Shown: positions 1 through 6,179 of the stretch, in pieces
Position numbering within the stretch: position 1 is the first letter of the stretch
Layout: each line of letters starts with the position of its first letter
From: Candidatus Cloacimonadota bacterium
Lineage (GTDB): Bacteria; Cloacimonadota; Cloacimonadia; Cloacimonadales; Cloacimonadaceae
Direction: 5' to 3'
DNA length: 7,170 nt
NCBI GenBank assembly: GCA_023228285.1
Contig: JALOBM010000094.1
Location: forward strand, 1-7,170
Position numbers and translations under genes: made by a program
The notes under the pieces: model-generated
The model's database searches: none
What the model was told of the DNA's origin: nothing
What the model saw: the letters and a program-made list of their open reading frames with translations, nothing else

Positions 1-203
1 TACTCCGTGCCTCCGAATGCAGTCTTTACGACTCTATAGACGCTCAGGTAGTCATCTTTTCTTTCTTCTCTGATGATCAAGTCATAAAGATGGATCAGTT
101 CGGTCTCTGCTCCCGCAGAAGTCGCGCCCTCGAGGGCTTTGTTTAAAAGCGTGGCGGTGTTCCAGCTCTTTCTGGGGCTTCCATTGAAGGCAATTATATT
201 CAT
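1..203 (-). CDS. Flavodoxin / NADPH-dependent FMN reductase-like protein, 5' part, probably internally deleted
   Basis: Partial gene that starts at ATG 203 and leaves the window at the left edge after 67 codons; the two bases left over are TA, so the next codon is either Tyr or a stop. The N-terminus MNIIAFNGSPRKSWNTATLL has the phosphate-binding GSPRK-x-x-N-T loop of FMN-binding flavodoxin-like reductases, followed by LEGA...GAETELIHLYDL, which is typical of this family up to the second strand. In usual members LYDL is followed at once by a Cys-x-x-Cys-type segment (GC-x-x-C-x-x-CK) and a conserved GSPIY loop. Here LYDL runs directly into IIREERKDDYLSVYRVVKTAF, which has no Cys and resembles a late part of the fold at best. 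I infer an in-frame internal deletion or a decayed gene; a divergent member is possible. A strong GGGGGG ribosome site lies 7 bases before the ATG. Confidence 0.7.
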   Translation of the reverse strand, partial: MNIIAFNGSPRKSWNTATLLNKALEGATSAGAETELIHLYDLIIREERKDDYLSVYRVVKTAFGGTE

Positions 204-242
204 TTATATTCCCCCCATTATGTATCTTGGATAGGTTCGCTT

Positions 243-271
243 ACTATCTAGATGTTAACTCACAGTATCAA
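243..271 (-). promoter_or_regulatory. Probable sigma-70-type promoter of the flavodoxin-like gene
   Basis: On the minus strand TTGATA (271-266) and GATAGT (248-243) are separated by 17 bases. This would start transcription near 236 and give a leader of about 30 bases ending in the GGGGGG ribosome site. The -35 matches consensus at 5 of 6 bases and the -10 at 4 of 6. Position and spacing fit well; no experimental support. Confidence 0.5.
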
Positions 272-314
272 GAATTACAAATTTCCAGCAGCATAAAGCT
301 AGTTTTAGGCAGAT

Positions 315-364
315 AAATAAGACCCCCGGTCTCTTGTCATAAAGACTTGCCGGCGGTCTTATTT
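315..364. terminator. Hairpin terminator, probably bidirectional, after the dap operon
   Basis: The arms 315-329 and 350-364 are complementary over 15 bases with one mismatch, around a 20-base loop. The core is GC-rich (gacccccgg / ccggcggtc) and the outer part is AT-rich, so either strand ends in a U-rich run (CUUAUUU). It lies about 65 bases past the ddh stop codon and before the next gene's promoter, as expected for the end of the dapA-dapB-ddh transcript. The symmetry lets it work against transcription from either side. Confidence 0.75.
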
Positions 365-429
365 AACGATCATTCATATTGATGCTGAGGCTGTCGCTTT
401 TAAATCAATTTATCAAGCAGGGCCTCCGG

Positions 430-1422
430 TTAAAGTATGGTAGATCTGAGCTGCTCCGGGGAAAGCGGAGACAATAATGCCGGAGGAAGGTCAAAGACTG
501 TGCGGCATCCGATCTCGCCCCTGCTGCTAAGCCTGTGTACCGCTCTGGCACATGCGACCAGGAAGCTGGAAGTGAATTCAGGGTTTGATTCCAGCGCCAG
601 TCGGAACTCTATGGTATGTTTATTCTCTCTGTTGACTCCTGTCCGGCCGGTCCGGATCACAAACCCTCCGTGAGGAAGTGTGCAGTGTTCTGACTGCATC
701 TCTTCAGTTGAGATGAATGTCACGGTGGTGTCGTAATCGGCAAAATAGTTTGGCATGTTTTTAATCTTTTTTTCTATGCTGTCTTTGTCTGCGCCTTCTT
801 CCACCACTACATAACATTCTCTTGTATGTTTTTCGCGCGCTGTCAGGCTGGGACATTCTCCATTACGGACTGCCTCGACATTGCATTCCACCGGGACGGT
901 ATATTGGGTCGCACTGACCACTCCGGGGATCCTGCGGATCGCATCTGAGTGTCCCTGGCTTACCCCGGGTCCCCAGAAGGTGTATCCGTGCCCCTCAGGC
1001 AGCACAGAAAGGGCGTAAAGACGCATAAGGGAAAAATATCCCGGATCCCATCCAGCGGAGATGAGAGCAATATGTCCTCCTGCTTTGGCAGAATTGTCAA
1101 CTGCCTCGAAATACTTCGGTATGTTCTGATGGGTATCGAAGCTGTCTATTATATTGAACATGCCGGCAAGTTTTGGTGACATCTCAGGCAGGTCAGTTGC
1201 GCTCCCGCAGCATATTATCATTACATCGATCCTGTCCTTAAGCGTCTCTATATCGGACATAGCTATGACAGCCGCGTTTTCTGTCATGAGTTTAAGTGAG
1301 GAAGGGTCTCTCCGAGTGACTACTGCGACCAGCTCCATGTCCTCATTTTGCATGATGGCTGATTCGGTGCCCTTGCCAAGGTTGCCGTAACCTGCGATAG
1401 CTACGCGAATTGGTTCTGTCAT
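430..1422 (-). CDS. ddh: meso-Diaminopimelate D-dehydrogenase
   Basis: This 330-residue enzyme reductively aminates L-2-amino-6-oxopimelate (open-chain tetrahydrodipicolinate) with ammonia and NADPH to meso-DAP in the cytoplasm, replacing the multi-step succinylase, acetylase or aminotransferase routes. The length and block order match the Corynebacterium glutamicum type. Visible features are the Rossmann loop GYGNLGKG at residues 11-18, CCGSATDLPE at 71-80, the substrate-site SAGWDPG at 122-128, FWGPGVSQGHSDA at 149-161 with RRIPG after it, and PHGG at 250-253. The ATG overlaps the dapB stop (ATGA), with GGAGG 10 bases upstream inside dapB, so translation is probably coupled. It is the last gene of the operon and is followed by the hairpin terminator. 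No key segment appears missing. Confidence 0.95.
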   Translation of the reverse strand: MTEPIRVAIAGYGNLGKGTESAIMQNEDMELVAVVTRRDPSSLKLMTENAAVIAMSDIETLKDRIDVMIICCGSATDLPEMSPKLAGMFNIIDSFDTHQNIPKYFEAVDNSAKAGGHIALISAGWDPGYFSLMRLYALSVLPEGHGYTFWGPGVSQGHSDAIRRIPGVVSATQYTVPVECNVEAVRNGECPSLTAREKHTRECYVVVEEGADKDSIEKKIKNMPNYFADYDTTVTFISTEEMQSEHCTLPHGGFVIRTGRTGVNRENKHTIEFRLALESNPEFTSSFLVACARAVHRLSSRGEIGCRTVFDLPPALLSPLSPEQLRSTIL

Positions 1423-2162
1423 CTTATCATGTCCTCCATTCTGTAATATCCTGCAGGTTTTCCCTGCAGGAACTTTGCTGCGCAGATAGCTCCCTCTGCA
1501 AAGAGAGTACGGCTGAATGCCTCGTGTCTTAAAACAAACTGTTGTGAATCTGTAGTTATGTAGACTTCATGGTCTCCGACGATATCACCCATACGCAGAG
1601 AGTGGATGGTTATATCGTCAGGGTCTCTCGTCTCAAAGCCGCTGCGGCCGCATTTGATGACAGCACCGGGTCTGACCGATGTGAGCGCGTCGGCGATTGT
1701 CATGGCCGTGCCGCTGGGGGCATCCTTCTTGCGGTTGTGATGTTTTTCGACTATCTCAATATCTGCTTTAGGAAAAACACTTGCCGCTTTTTTTGCAAAT
1801 TCAACCAGCATCGCCACGCCGATGGACATGTTGGATGCCTGAAACAATGGGATCTTTAATGCAGCTTTTCGGATAACTGCAAGCTCTTCCTGCGTGTGTC
1901 CGGTCGTTGCTATGACCAGTGGCAAACAGCGGGTGATGGCATATTCAGTCAATGCTTCAGCAGTCGTGTGAAATGTAAAATCAATAATAACGTCTGCAGG
2001 GCCGGTGTATTCTGCCAATGAGGAGAAAACGCCCTGGCAGCTTCCTGTTACATCAACTGCCGCCGCAAGTGTGGCGTCAAGGTCTGCAGACTCTTTTTGT
2101 ATCATGGACACGATCTCGCTGCCCATCCTTCCGTTTGATCCGTTTACAATTACCCTCATCAT
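1419..2162 (-). CDS. dapB: 4-Hydroxy-tetrahydrodipicolinate reductase
   Basis: This 247-residue cytoplasmic enzyme catalyses the second step of the DAP branch: NAD(P)H reduction of the DapA product to tetrahydrodipicolinate, the substrate of the next gene. Family marks are the nucleotide-binding GSNGRMG at residues 8-14, DFTF at 61-64, ATTGHT at 85-90, ASNMSIGV at 109-116 and the signature EKHHNRKKDAPSGTA at 139-153 with the catalytic His pair and Lys. The length is normal for the shorter bacterial form. Two ATG codons stand in tandem at 2162 and 2159. The first overlaps the dapA stop as ATGA and lies 8 bases after GAGGGG; the second would also work, so the first residue is uncertain by one. 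Confidence 0.95.
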   Translation of the reverse strand: MMRVIVNGSNGRMGSEIVSMIQKESADLDATLAAAVDVTGSCQGVFSSLAEYTGPADVIIDFTFHTTAEALTEYAITRCLPLVIATTGHTQEELAVIRKAALKIPLFQASNMSIGVAMLVEFAKKAASVFPKADIEIVEKHHNRKKDAPSGTAMTIADALTSVRPGAVIKCGRSGFETRDPDDITIHSLRMGDIVGDHEVYITTDSQQFVLRHEAFSRTLFAEGAICAAKFLQGKPAGYYRMEDMIR

Positions 2163-3049
2163 GCTGATATCCCCTCTGCTCTCATGAGATCTATCATTTT
2201 ATTGAACTTGACCTCGTCCATTTCTGTAAGAGGCATGCGGATATCAGGTTCGCAGAAGCCCATAGCCGCCATAGCCGCCTTGACAGGTATAGGGTTGACT
2301 TCGCTGAAGATCGCGTCTATGAGAGGCCGGTAACGGAACTGTAAGGCTGCGGCTCCCTTTATGTCACCGGCAAAGAACCTTTTGCATATCTCCCCCGTCT
2401 GTGCCGGAAGCATATTGGAAAGGACAGATATGCAGCCCATTGCTCCAACTGCCATCAGAGGCACTATCTCTCCGTCGTTTCCGGAATAGAGTGTCAGCCC
2501 GCCGTTTAGCCTGGACATTGTATCTACGATCTTGTTTATATTGCTGTTTGCTTCCTTTATTGCAACGATACGCTCGTGTTTTGCAAGCTCCGCATATGTC
2601 TCCGGTTCGATCGCGGTTCCGGTCCTTGATGGTACGTTGTAGACTATGAGAGGAATGGAGCTTGCGTCAGCAATTGCGCTGAAGTGACGGACAATCCCCT
2701 TCTGTGTTGTCTTGTTGTAATAAGGGGTCACCGAAAGGGATGCGTCAGCTCCGACCTCACCGGCAAAGCGAGTCAGTGAAATGGCATAGGCTGTATCGTT
2801 GCTTCCGGACCCTGCTATCAGAGGCACCCTGCCGTTGACACGGCCGACAGCAAACTTAATGACACTCCTATGCTCCTGATCCGACATTGTTGAGCATTCT
2901 CCTGTTGTGCCACATACTAAAAGGGCGTCGATGCCTTCTTCTATCTGCCAGTCGATCAGACGGCCAAATTTATCGAAGTCAATCCCCTGTCCTTTAAAAG
3001 GCGTAATAAGCGCCGTAGCGATCCCGGTGAAAATTATTTTCTTTGACAT
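2159..3049 (-). CDS. dapA: 4-Hydroxy-tetrahydrodipicolinate synthase
   Basis: This class I aldolase condenses pyruvate with L-aspartate semialdehyde, the entry step to DAP and lysine. Numbered from ATG 3049 (296 residues, the usual length): GTTGE at 47-51 with the Thr pair, TPYYNK at 108-113, YNVPSRTG at 137-144 with the catalytic Tyr137 and substrate-binding Arg142, and the Schiff-base Lys165 in AIKEAN. The ATG at 3049 is chosen because GAGG lies 9 bases upstream and the family begins at this point. An in-frame TTG at 3124 would add 25 residues and also has a good AGAGG site 7 bases before it, so an extended form cannot be excluded. At the E. coli lysine-inhibition positions His53 and Glu84 the residues appear to be Asp57 and Tyr88, which suggests weak or absent lysine feedback (hand alignment). 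First gene of the operon. Confidence 0.95.
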   Translation of the reverse strand: MSKKIIFTGIATALITPFKGQGIDFDKFGRLIDWQIEEGIDALLVCGTTGECSTMSDQEHRSVIKFAVGRVNGRVPLIAGSGSNDTAYAISLTRFAGEVGADASLSVTPYYNKTTQKGIVRHFSAIADASSIPLIVYNVPSRTGTAIEPETYAELAKHERIVAIKEANSNINKIVDTMSRLNGGLTLYSGNDGEIVPLMAVGAMGCISVLSNMLPAQTGEICKRFFAGDIKGAAALQFRYRPLIDAIFSEVNPIPVKAAMAAMGFCEPDIRMPLTEMDEVKFNKMIDLMRAEGISA

Positions 3050-3165
3050 CGATCTTAACCTCACTTTCCTATGCAAATAAGGCAACTGATAAATTATCGG
3101 CTGTCTTTTATCGTCTTCGTACAAAGTTTATCCTCTTCATGCATGATGACTAAGAGAGGATGAAA

Positions 3166-3197
3166 TGCGCTCCAAAAATATAAATTTTTGGGGTGCA
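3166..3197. repeat. Long AT-rich inverted repeat in the dapA leader
   Basis: The arms 3166-3179 and 3184-3197 are 14 bases each around a 4-base loop (ATAA). As plus-strand RNA all 14 positions pair (two as G-U); as minus-strand RNA, the sense of dapA, the same stem has two mismatches. Its 5' arm in the minus RNA (GCACCCC, 3196-3190) could instead pair with GGGGC at 3211-3207, so two exclusive folds are possible. No U-run follows in the dapA direction, so it is not an ordinary terminator for that strand. Confidence 0.5.
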
Positions 3198-3226
3198 TAA
3201 ATTATTGCCCCTTAAAATTTGCAAAG

Positions 3227-3235
3227 ATTATCACA
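3227..3235 (-). promoter_or_regulatory. Candidate extended -10 promoter element for the dap operon
   Basis: On the minus strand TGT-GATAAT (3235-3227) is a good extended -10 element. Upstream there is only a poor -35 (around GCTGTACAA). Transcription would begin near 3220 and give a leader of about 170 bases before the dapA ATG at 3049, containing the hairpin at 3166-3197. This is the best candidate I see in the gap; weak evidence. Confidence 0.3.
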
Positions 3236-3526
3236 TTAAATGAGAGTTGTACAGCACTTTTGGGTATAAAGAGAAAGAAAAGTAATGTTTTGCAAGCAAG
3301 TCTGTACTGATAAACTATTTAAGTACTGTAGACTGTCCCCGCCTTGGTTTGATGAATTATAAGACCTCGAATTGATCTGATATAAAATATTTTATCTTCT
3401 AATAGTAACCTTATGCCGGCGGCAAGGATCGCCTTGTGAAGCTTAAGTTTCTGTGATGCTCTAAAGACTCCAGCGGAAAGGAGTTCGATTTCTTATGAGA
3501 CAGGCATTCCAAAAATACAAGAAAGT

Positions 3527-3549
3527 ACATGTAAAATTCTCTAACATGT
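3527..3549 (-). terminator. Weak candidate terminator after the large gene
   Basis: In the minus RNA ACAUGU (3549-3544) can pair with ACAUGU (3532-3527) around an 11-base loop, followed by a U-rich stretch (CUUUCUUGUAUUUUU). The stem is short and AT-rich, so intrinsic termination would be poor. No better candidate follows the stop codon at 3588. Confidence 0.2.
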
Positions 3550-3587
3550 TTCTCTTCCGGCAATGCCAGCCAATCCACAATCTAGCC

Positions 3588-6053
3588 TTATCGCTTCAGT
3601 TGATTCTTGGAACTTTTTACCGGCAAATCACCAGAATCAATCCCAAATAAACGTTCTACACGATTTTCCAGGTTCCTTGATATCGTCTTTATCTCAATAA
3701 TTAGATTTTTCAAGTCTCTATCTTGACAGTCTTGCTCGAGAATTTGATAAAACTCAGATATTTTTTTAATGAAATTAATTACCTCAGCGGGTGCATGTTT
3801 CCAGCAAATGGATTCACCATATTCCCGTGTAAGCTTTACAAATGCCGCTCGCTGTTTTTTAGTATTTGTGGCACCGAGTATTCTTTCCACATGCTCAAGC
3901 GTTATTCTGACCGTATCATAGCAATTGTTAAGCAGATGGCTAGCTTCACGCTTAACCTGTTGCTCCCTTATTTTTTTATAATTTACAATATAAAAGATTT
4001 TCTTTTGCTTGAACAATCGACGAGCTTCTAAAACAAGTACGTTCCCGACTTTCATTGTTCGTCTTTGCGGACGATTTAAATTATTAAACGCCAAACTCCT
4101 CCAACTGGGGCTCAGTTCTTCAAAAAAAATACGGTCATCGCCATAATATCCGGTCAGTTGTGCCTTAACTTCTGATTCAAGGCGATCGATCGCATTATTG
4201 TTTATAATATGCGCAAATGACCTTACAGGTTGGCCCAGAGAAAGTGGAAACCGCGAGAAGCGGTAAGGTGATTGAGAACTTGTCAATCGTCTATATGCTA
4301 CCAATTCGGTGCAGAAACCGGGAACAGCTTGAAAAGTTTCACGTGCTTTTTCAAAAACATCCAGTGGCATAGTATAAAAAAAGTTTAACTCATGAAGTTG
4401 TCCCACATAATATCCACTTGCCTCCAGAATTCTTTCAGCATAATCCGCACAATTTGATTTTTTTGCATCATACTTACACTCTCCCATGCTGAATTCTTCC
4501 TCAATCTTTGCCGCCTCTGCATCCATCCTTTGAATAGCTTCCCGGGGAACTCCTTTAACACGTAATCCCAAAGTATCGCGGCCATATGCCATCCCATATG
4601 TACTTGTATGTTCTTGATTGCCCGATGCAGGATAAACACCAAATAAATAATTCTTCACGTTCATATGCTGGAGCAAAAGTGTTTCTTTTGCCGGGTCTGC
4701 ATGATGGTTGGAGCTATATACGGTATCACCGATCCGAATTGCAATATGCCCAAATGGGTTTTCCGTGGCAATGTGCTCATTTTCTTTTGACGAAGAGTAG
4801 GAAAGCAATATTTCCAAATCAACAGGCACGTCGTTTTCCAACTGTGCCAGAGCACTTCCAATGTTGCGTGCTGAATCTCCATTTTCCAAACCAAATTTCG
4901 GACTTAAGCTCCGCGGCACAAATTTCGAATTTAGAAGGAAATCCGCTATCTTACTAATATTCATGTTTTCTCGGAATACTCGCTGTGCTTTCAGCATGGA
5001 AGTCTGTTTTGCCGCATCCTTAAGAAGTAATTGTGTCTGGTTGCCAATTTCCTCCACTGCAGAATTTATTTCAGCTAGCCCGAGTCTCGCGAAGAATTCT
5101 GCGTTTTCTTTTTCGTGCCCGCTGATCACACTCAATAATATCGTCGGTTTTCCCAATACAAAAGCTTCTGACGGAGCTAACCCTCCTGCCTTGGTTATAA
5201 ACAAGTCAGATGCACTAACGAACGAAACCAAGTCAGCCTGCGGGATAAATCCCATGATTTCCAATTTAACATGTTTAGGCATCTGTTGCTCAATTTGGTG
5301 CAATGCTTCGAATTGTTTTTTATTACGGCCACAAACAGCTATAATTTGCAGCGGTTGCTCTGTTGCATTCGCCAAGCTTATGACAATTCCAGGAAAATCT
5401 CCTATTCCCTCCTTTCCGCTGGCAAGCACAATTGTTTTGATTGATGTTTGAAATCCAATTTGGCTTAAGCATTCTTTTGAAACATCTGAATCAGTGTCTT
5501 TAACATTTACCGGCATGCCGGAAGTCTCAACCAAATCAGAGAACACGCCGGATTCCAGCCAGCTTGTTTTTAGTGCAGGATGCGCTAAAAAAGTTCGATC
5601 GATCATTTTGGATATACGGGGAAAGTACCCGACAAAATAATCGGTATGAAGCCAACCGATCTTGATGTTTGGCATCAGGGCTTTTTCTCTTAAATTGCCC
5701 AGTACTTGGGCTGCACCGTAGTGTGTTGCAAAAACAGCATCAGGGGCTTCCTCTAAAAGGTATTCATGCACTCTTTGTTCTGAATATTCGCTTGGCAAGC
5801 AAGTTATTGAACCTACACACTTTCCCCGTTTTTGCATGGACTGAAACAAATTATCAAACAAATAAGGTAAGTTCTGGGCGACAAACCAATAAAGTTTTTC
5901 ATTAAGCATTCTTGCTATCGGGTCCATAAATTCACGAATATCTTTTTGCAAAATTATGGCGCAAGGATCCTTTTTTAGAATTTCTTTCTCGATCGAACAA
6001 GCGGCGCTAATGTGTCCCTGTCCAATTGAAGAGTAGAATATAATAATTTTCAT
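3588..6053 (-). CDS. MGDG-synthase/GT28-like glycosyltransferase fused to a putative permuted papain-fold domain
   Basis: 821 residues from ATG 6053, chosen because AAGGA lies 8 bases upstream and MKIIIFYSSIGQGH is the normal start of the family; an in-frame TTG at 6119 lies inside the operator and has no ribosome site. Residues 1-375 look like an MGDG-synthase-type GT-B enzyme: GQGHISAA at 11-18, WLHTDYF at 134-140, SGMPV at 178-182, VCGRNKKQ at 240-247, MGF at 267-269, and the donor-sugar block SDLFITKAGGLAPSEAF at 282-298 with GKPTIL after it. Such enzymes add a hexose to diacylglycerol (or, in MurG, to a lipid-linked sugar) at the inner membrane face. Residues 430-590 carry NPFGHIAIRIGDTVY (His436) and later SNCADYAERIL (Cys535), a His-before-Cys order seen in permuted NlpC/P60 folds such as YiiX and DUF4105/Lnb. 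Residues 600-821 are helical, rich in Lys/Arg and unrecognised. No signal peptide or clear membrane helix. Domain fusion is seen; acyl or lipid chemistry is inferred. Confidence 0.8.
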   Translation of the reverse strand: MKIIIFYSSIGQGHISAACSIEKEILKKDPCAIILQKDIREFMDPIARMLNEKLYWFVAQNLPYLFDNLFQSMQKRGKCVGSITCLPSEYSEQRVHEYLLEEAPDAVFATHYGAAQVLGNLREKALMPNIKIGWLHTDYFVGYFPRISKMIDRTFLAHPALKTSWLESGVFSDLVETSGMPVNVKDTDSDVSKECLSQIGFQTSIKTIVLASGKEGIGDFPGIVISLANATEQPLQIIAVCGRNKKQFEALHQIEQQMPKHVKLEIMGFIPQADLVSFVSASDLFITKAGGLAPSEAFVLGKPTILLSVISGHEKENAEFFARLGLAEINSAVEEIGNQTQLLLKDAAKQTSMLKAQRVFRENMNISKIADFLLNSKFVPRSLSPKFGLENGDSARNIGSALAQLENDVPVDLEILLSYSSSKENEHIATENPFGHIAIRIGDTVYSSNHHADPAKETLLLQHMNVKNYLFGVYPASGNQEHTSTYGMAYGRDTLGLRVKGVPREAIQRMDAEAAKIEEEFSMGECKYDAKKSNCADYAERILEASGYYVGQLHELNFFYTMPLDVFEKARETFQAVPGFCTELVAYRRLTSSQSPYRFSRFPLSLGQPVRSFAHIINNNAIDRLESEVKAQLTGYYGDDRIFFEELSPSWRSLAFNNLNRPQRRTMKVGNVLVLEARRLFKQKKIFYIVNYKKIREQQVKREASHLLNNCYDTVRITLEHVERILGATNTKKQRAAFVKLTREYGESICWKHAPAEVINFIKKISEFYQILEQDCQDRDLKNLIIEIKTISRNLENRVERLFGIDSGDLPVKSSKNQLKR

Positions 6054-6110
6054 ATTTTTATTCCTTCTGATGTAAAAAAATTTTTTAAAGTTATGAATGG
6101 TTTGATTATT

Positions 6111-6124
6111 TTGACTCAAGTCAA
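6111..6124. promoter_or_regulatory. Probable TetR operator in the glycosyltransferase promoter
   Basis: TTGACT-CA-AGTCAA is a perfect 6+6 palindrome around two central bases, flanked by A/T on both sides. Apart from one terminal base and the orientation of the centre it equals the palindrome before tetR (6816-6829). It ends 58 bases before the ATG at 6053. On the minus strand its inner TTGAGT could serve as a -35 with CATAAC 18 bases further on, so a bound repressor would block RNA polymerase. Because the same motif sits at the promoter of an adjacent TetR gene, I infer that this TetR binds it. Confidence 0.7.
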
Positions 6125-6135
6125 TTAATTAGATT

Positions 6136-6160
6136 AAAAGATGCTCATACATTGTTGAGC
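6136..6160 (-). terminator. Weak candidate terminator between tetR and the large gene
   Basis: In the minus RNA GCUCA (6160-6156) pairs with UGAGC (6147-6143) around an 8-base loop, and UUUU follows three bases later. The stem of 5 pairs is short, so termination may be partial. It lies between the tetR stop codon and the operator, as expected if the two genes are transcribed separately under the same repressor. Confidence 0.35.
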
Positions 6161-6179
6161 TTAATATGATCTCGTCGAA

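Larger units (their letters stand above)
3125..3587. other. 463-base gap without a recognised gene
   Basis: This stretch separates the large glycosyltransferase gene from dapA. Apart from the leader hairpin and the candidate -10 it holds an AT-rich near-palindrome around 3379-3396 (gatataaaatattttatc), a small hairpin CAAGG-ATCG-CCTTG at 3423-3436, and ACATGT repeated at 3527-3532 and 3544-3549. A minus-strand frame is open for roughly 55 codons between about 3491 and 3319 but has no clear start or ribosome site and resembles nothing I know. I see no lysine riboswitch or T-box core motifs. The length and lack of coding signal could mean eroded DNA at the join with the AT-rich cassette to the right. 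Confidence 0.5.

Noticed and set aside
3124..3152. Leader peptide MHEEDKLCTKTIKDSR on the minus strand before dapA
   Set aside because: There is no ribosome site before its ATG and no cluster of Lys codons as expected for attenuation.
3330..3345. GTAGACTGTCCCC as a transposon or IS end
   Set aside because: It resembles ends seen in some repeats, but there is no matching inverted copy, target duplication or transposase in the window.
3319..3491. Minus-strand open frame of about 55 codons (contains HKAILAAGIRLLLEDK) in the gap
   Set aside because: No start codon with a ribosome site and no recognised similarity; a run of this length is not surprising over six frames. Mentioned only as part of the gap.
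3125..3587. Lysine riboswitch or T-box upstream of dapA
   Set aside because: I looked for the conserved core blocks and for a terminator followed by a U-run in the dapA direction and found neither.
3495..3650. Plus-strand 51-residue ORF MRQAFQKYKK... with AAGGAG upstream
   Set aside because: It runs into the antisense of the large gene's 3' end, its ribosome-site spacing is long, and the peptide resembles nothing known. Probably chance.
4861..5451. 196-codon plus-strand ORF opposite the large gene
   Set aside because: It is the antisense shadow of the conserved glycosyltransferase domain and has no domain logic or ribosome site of its own.
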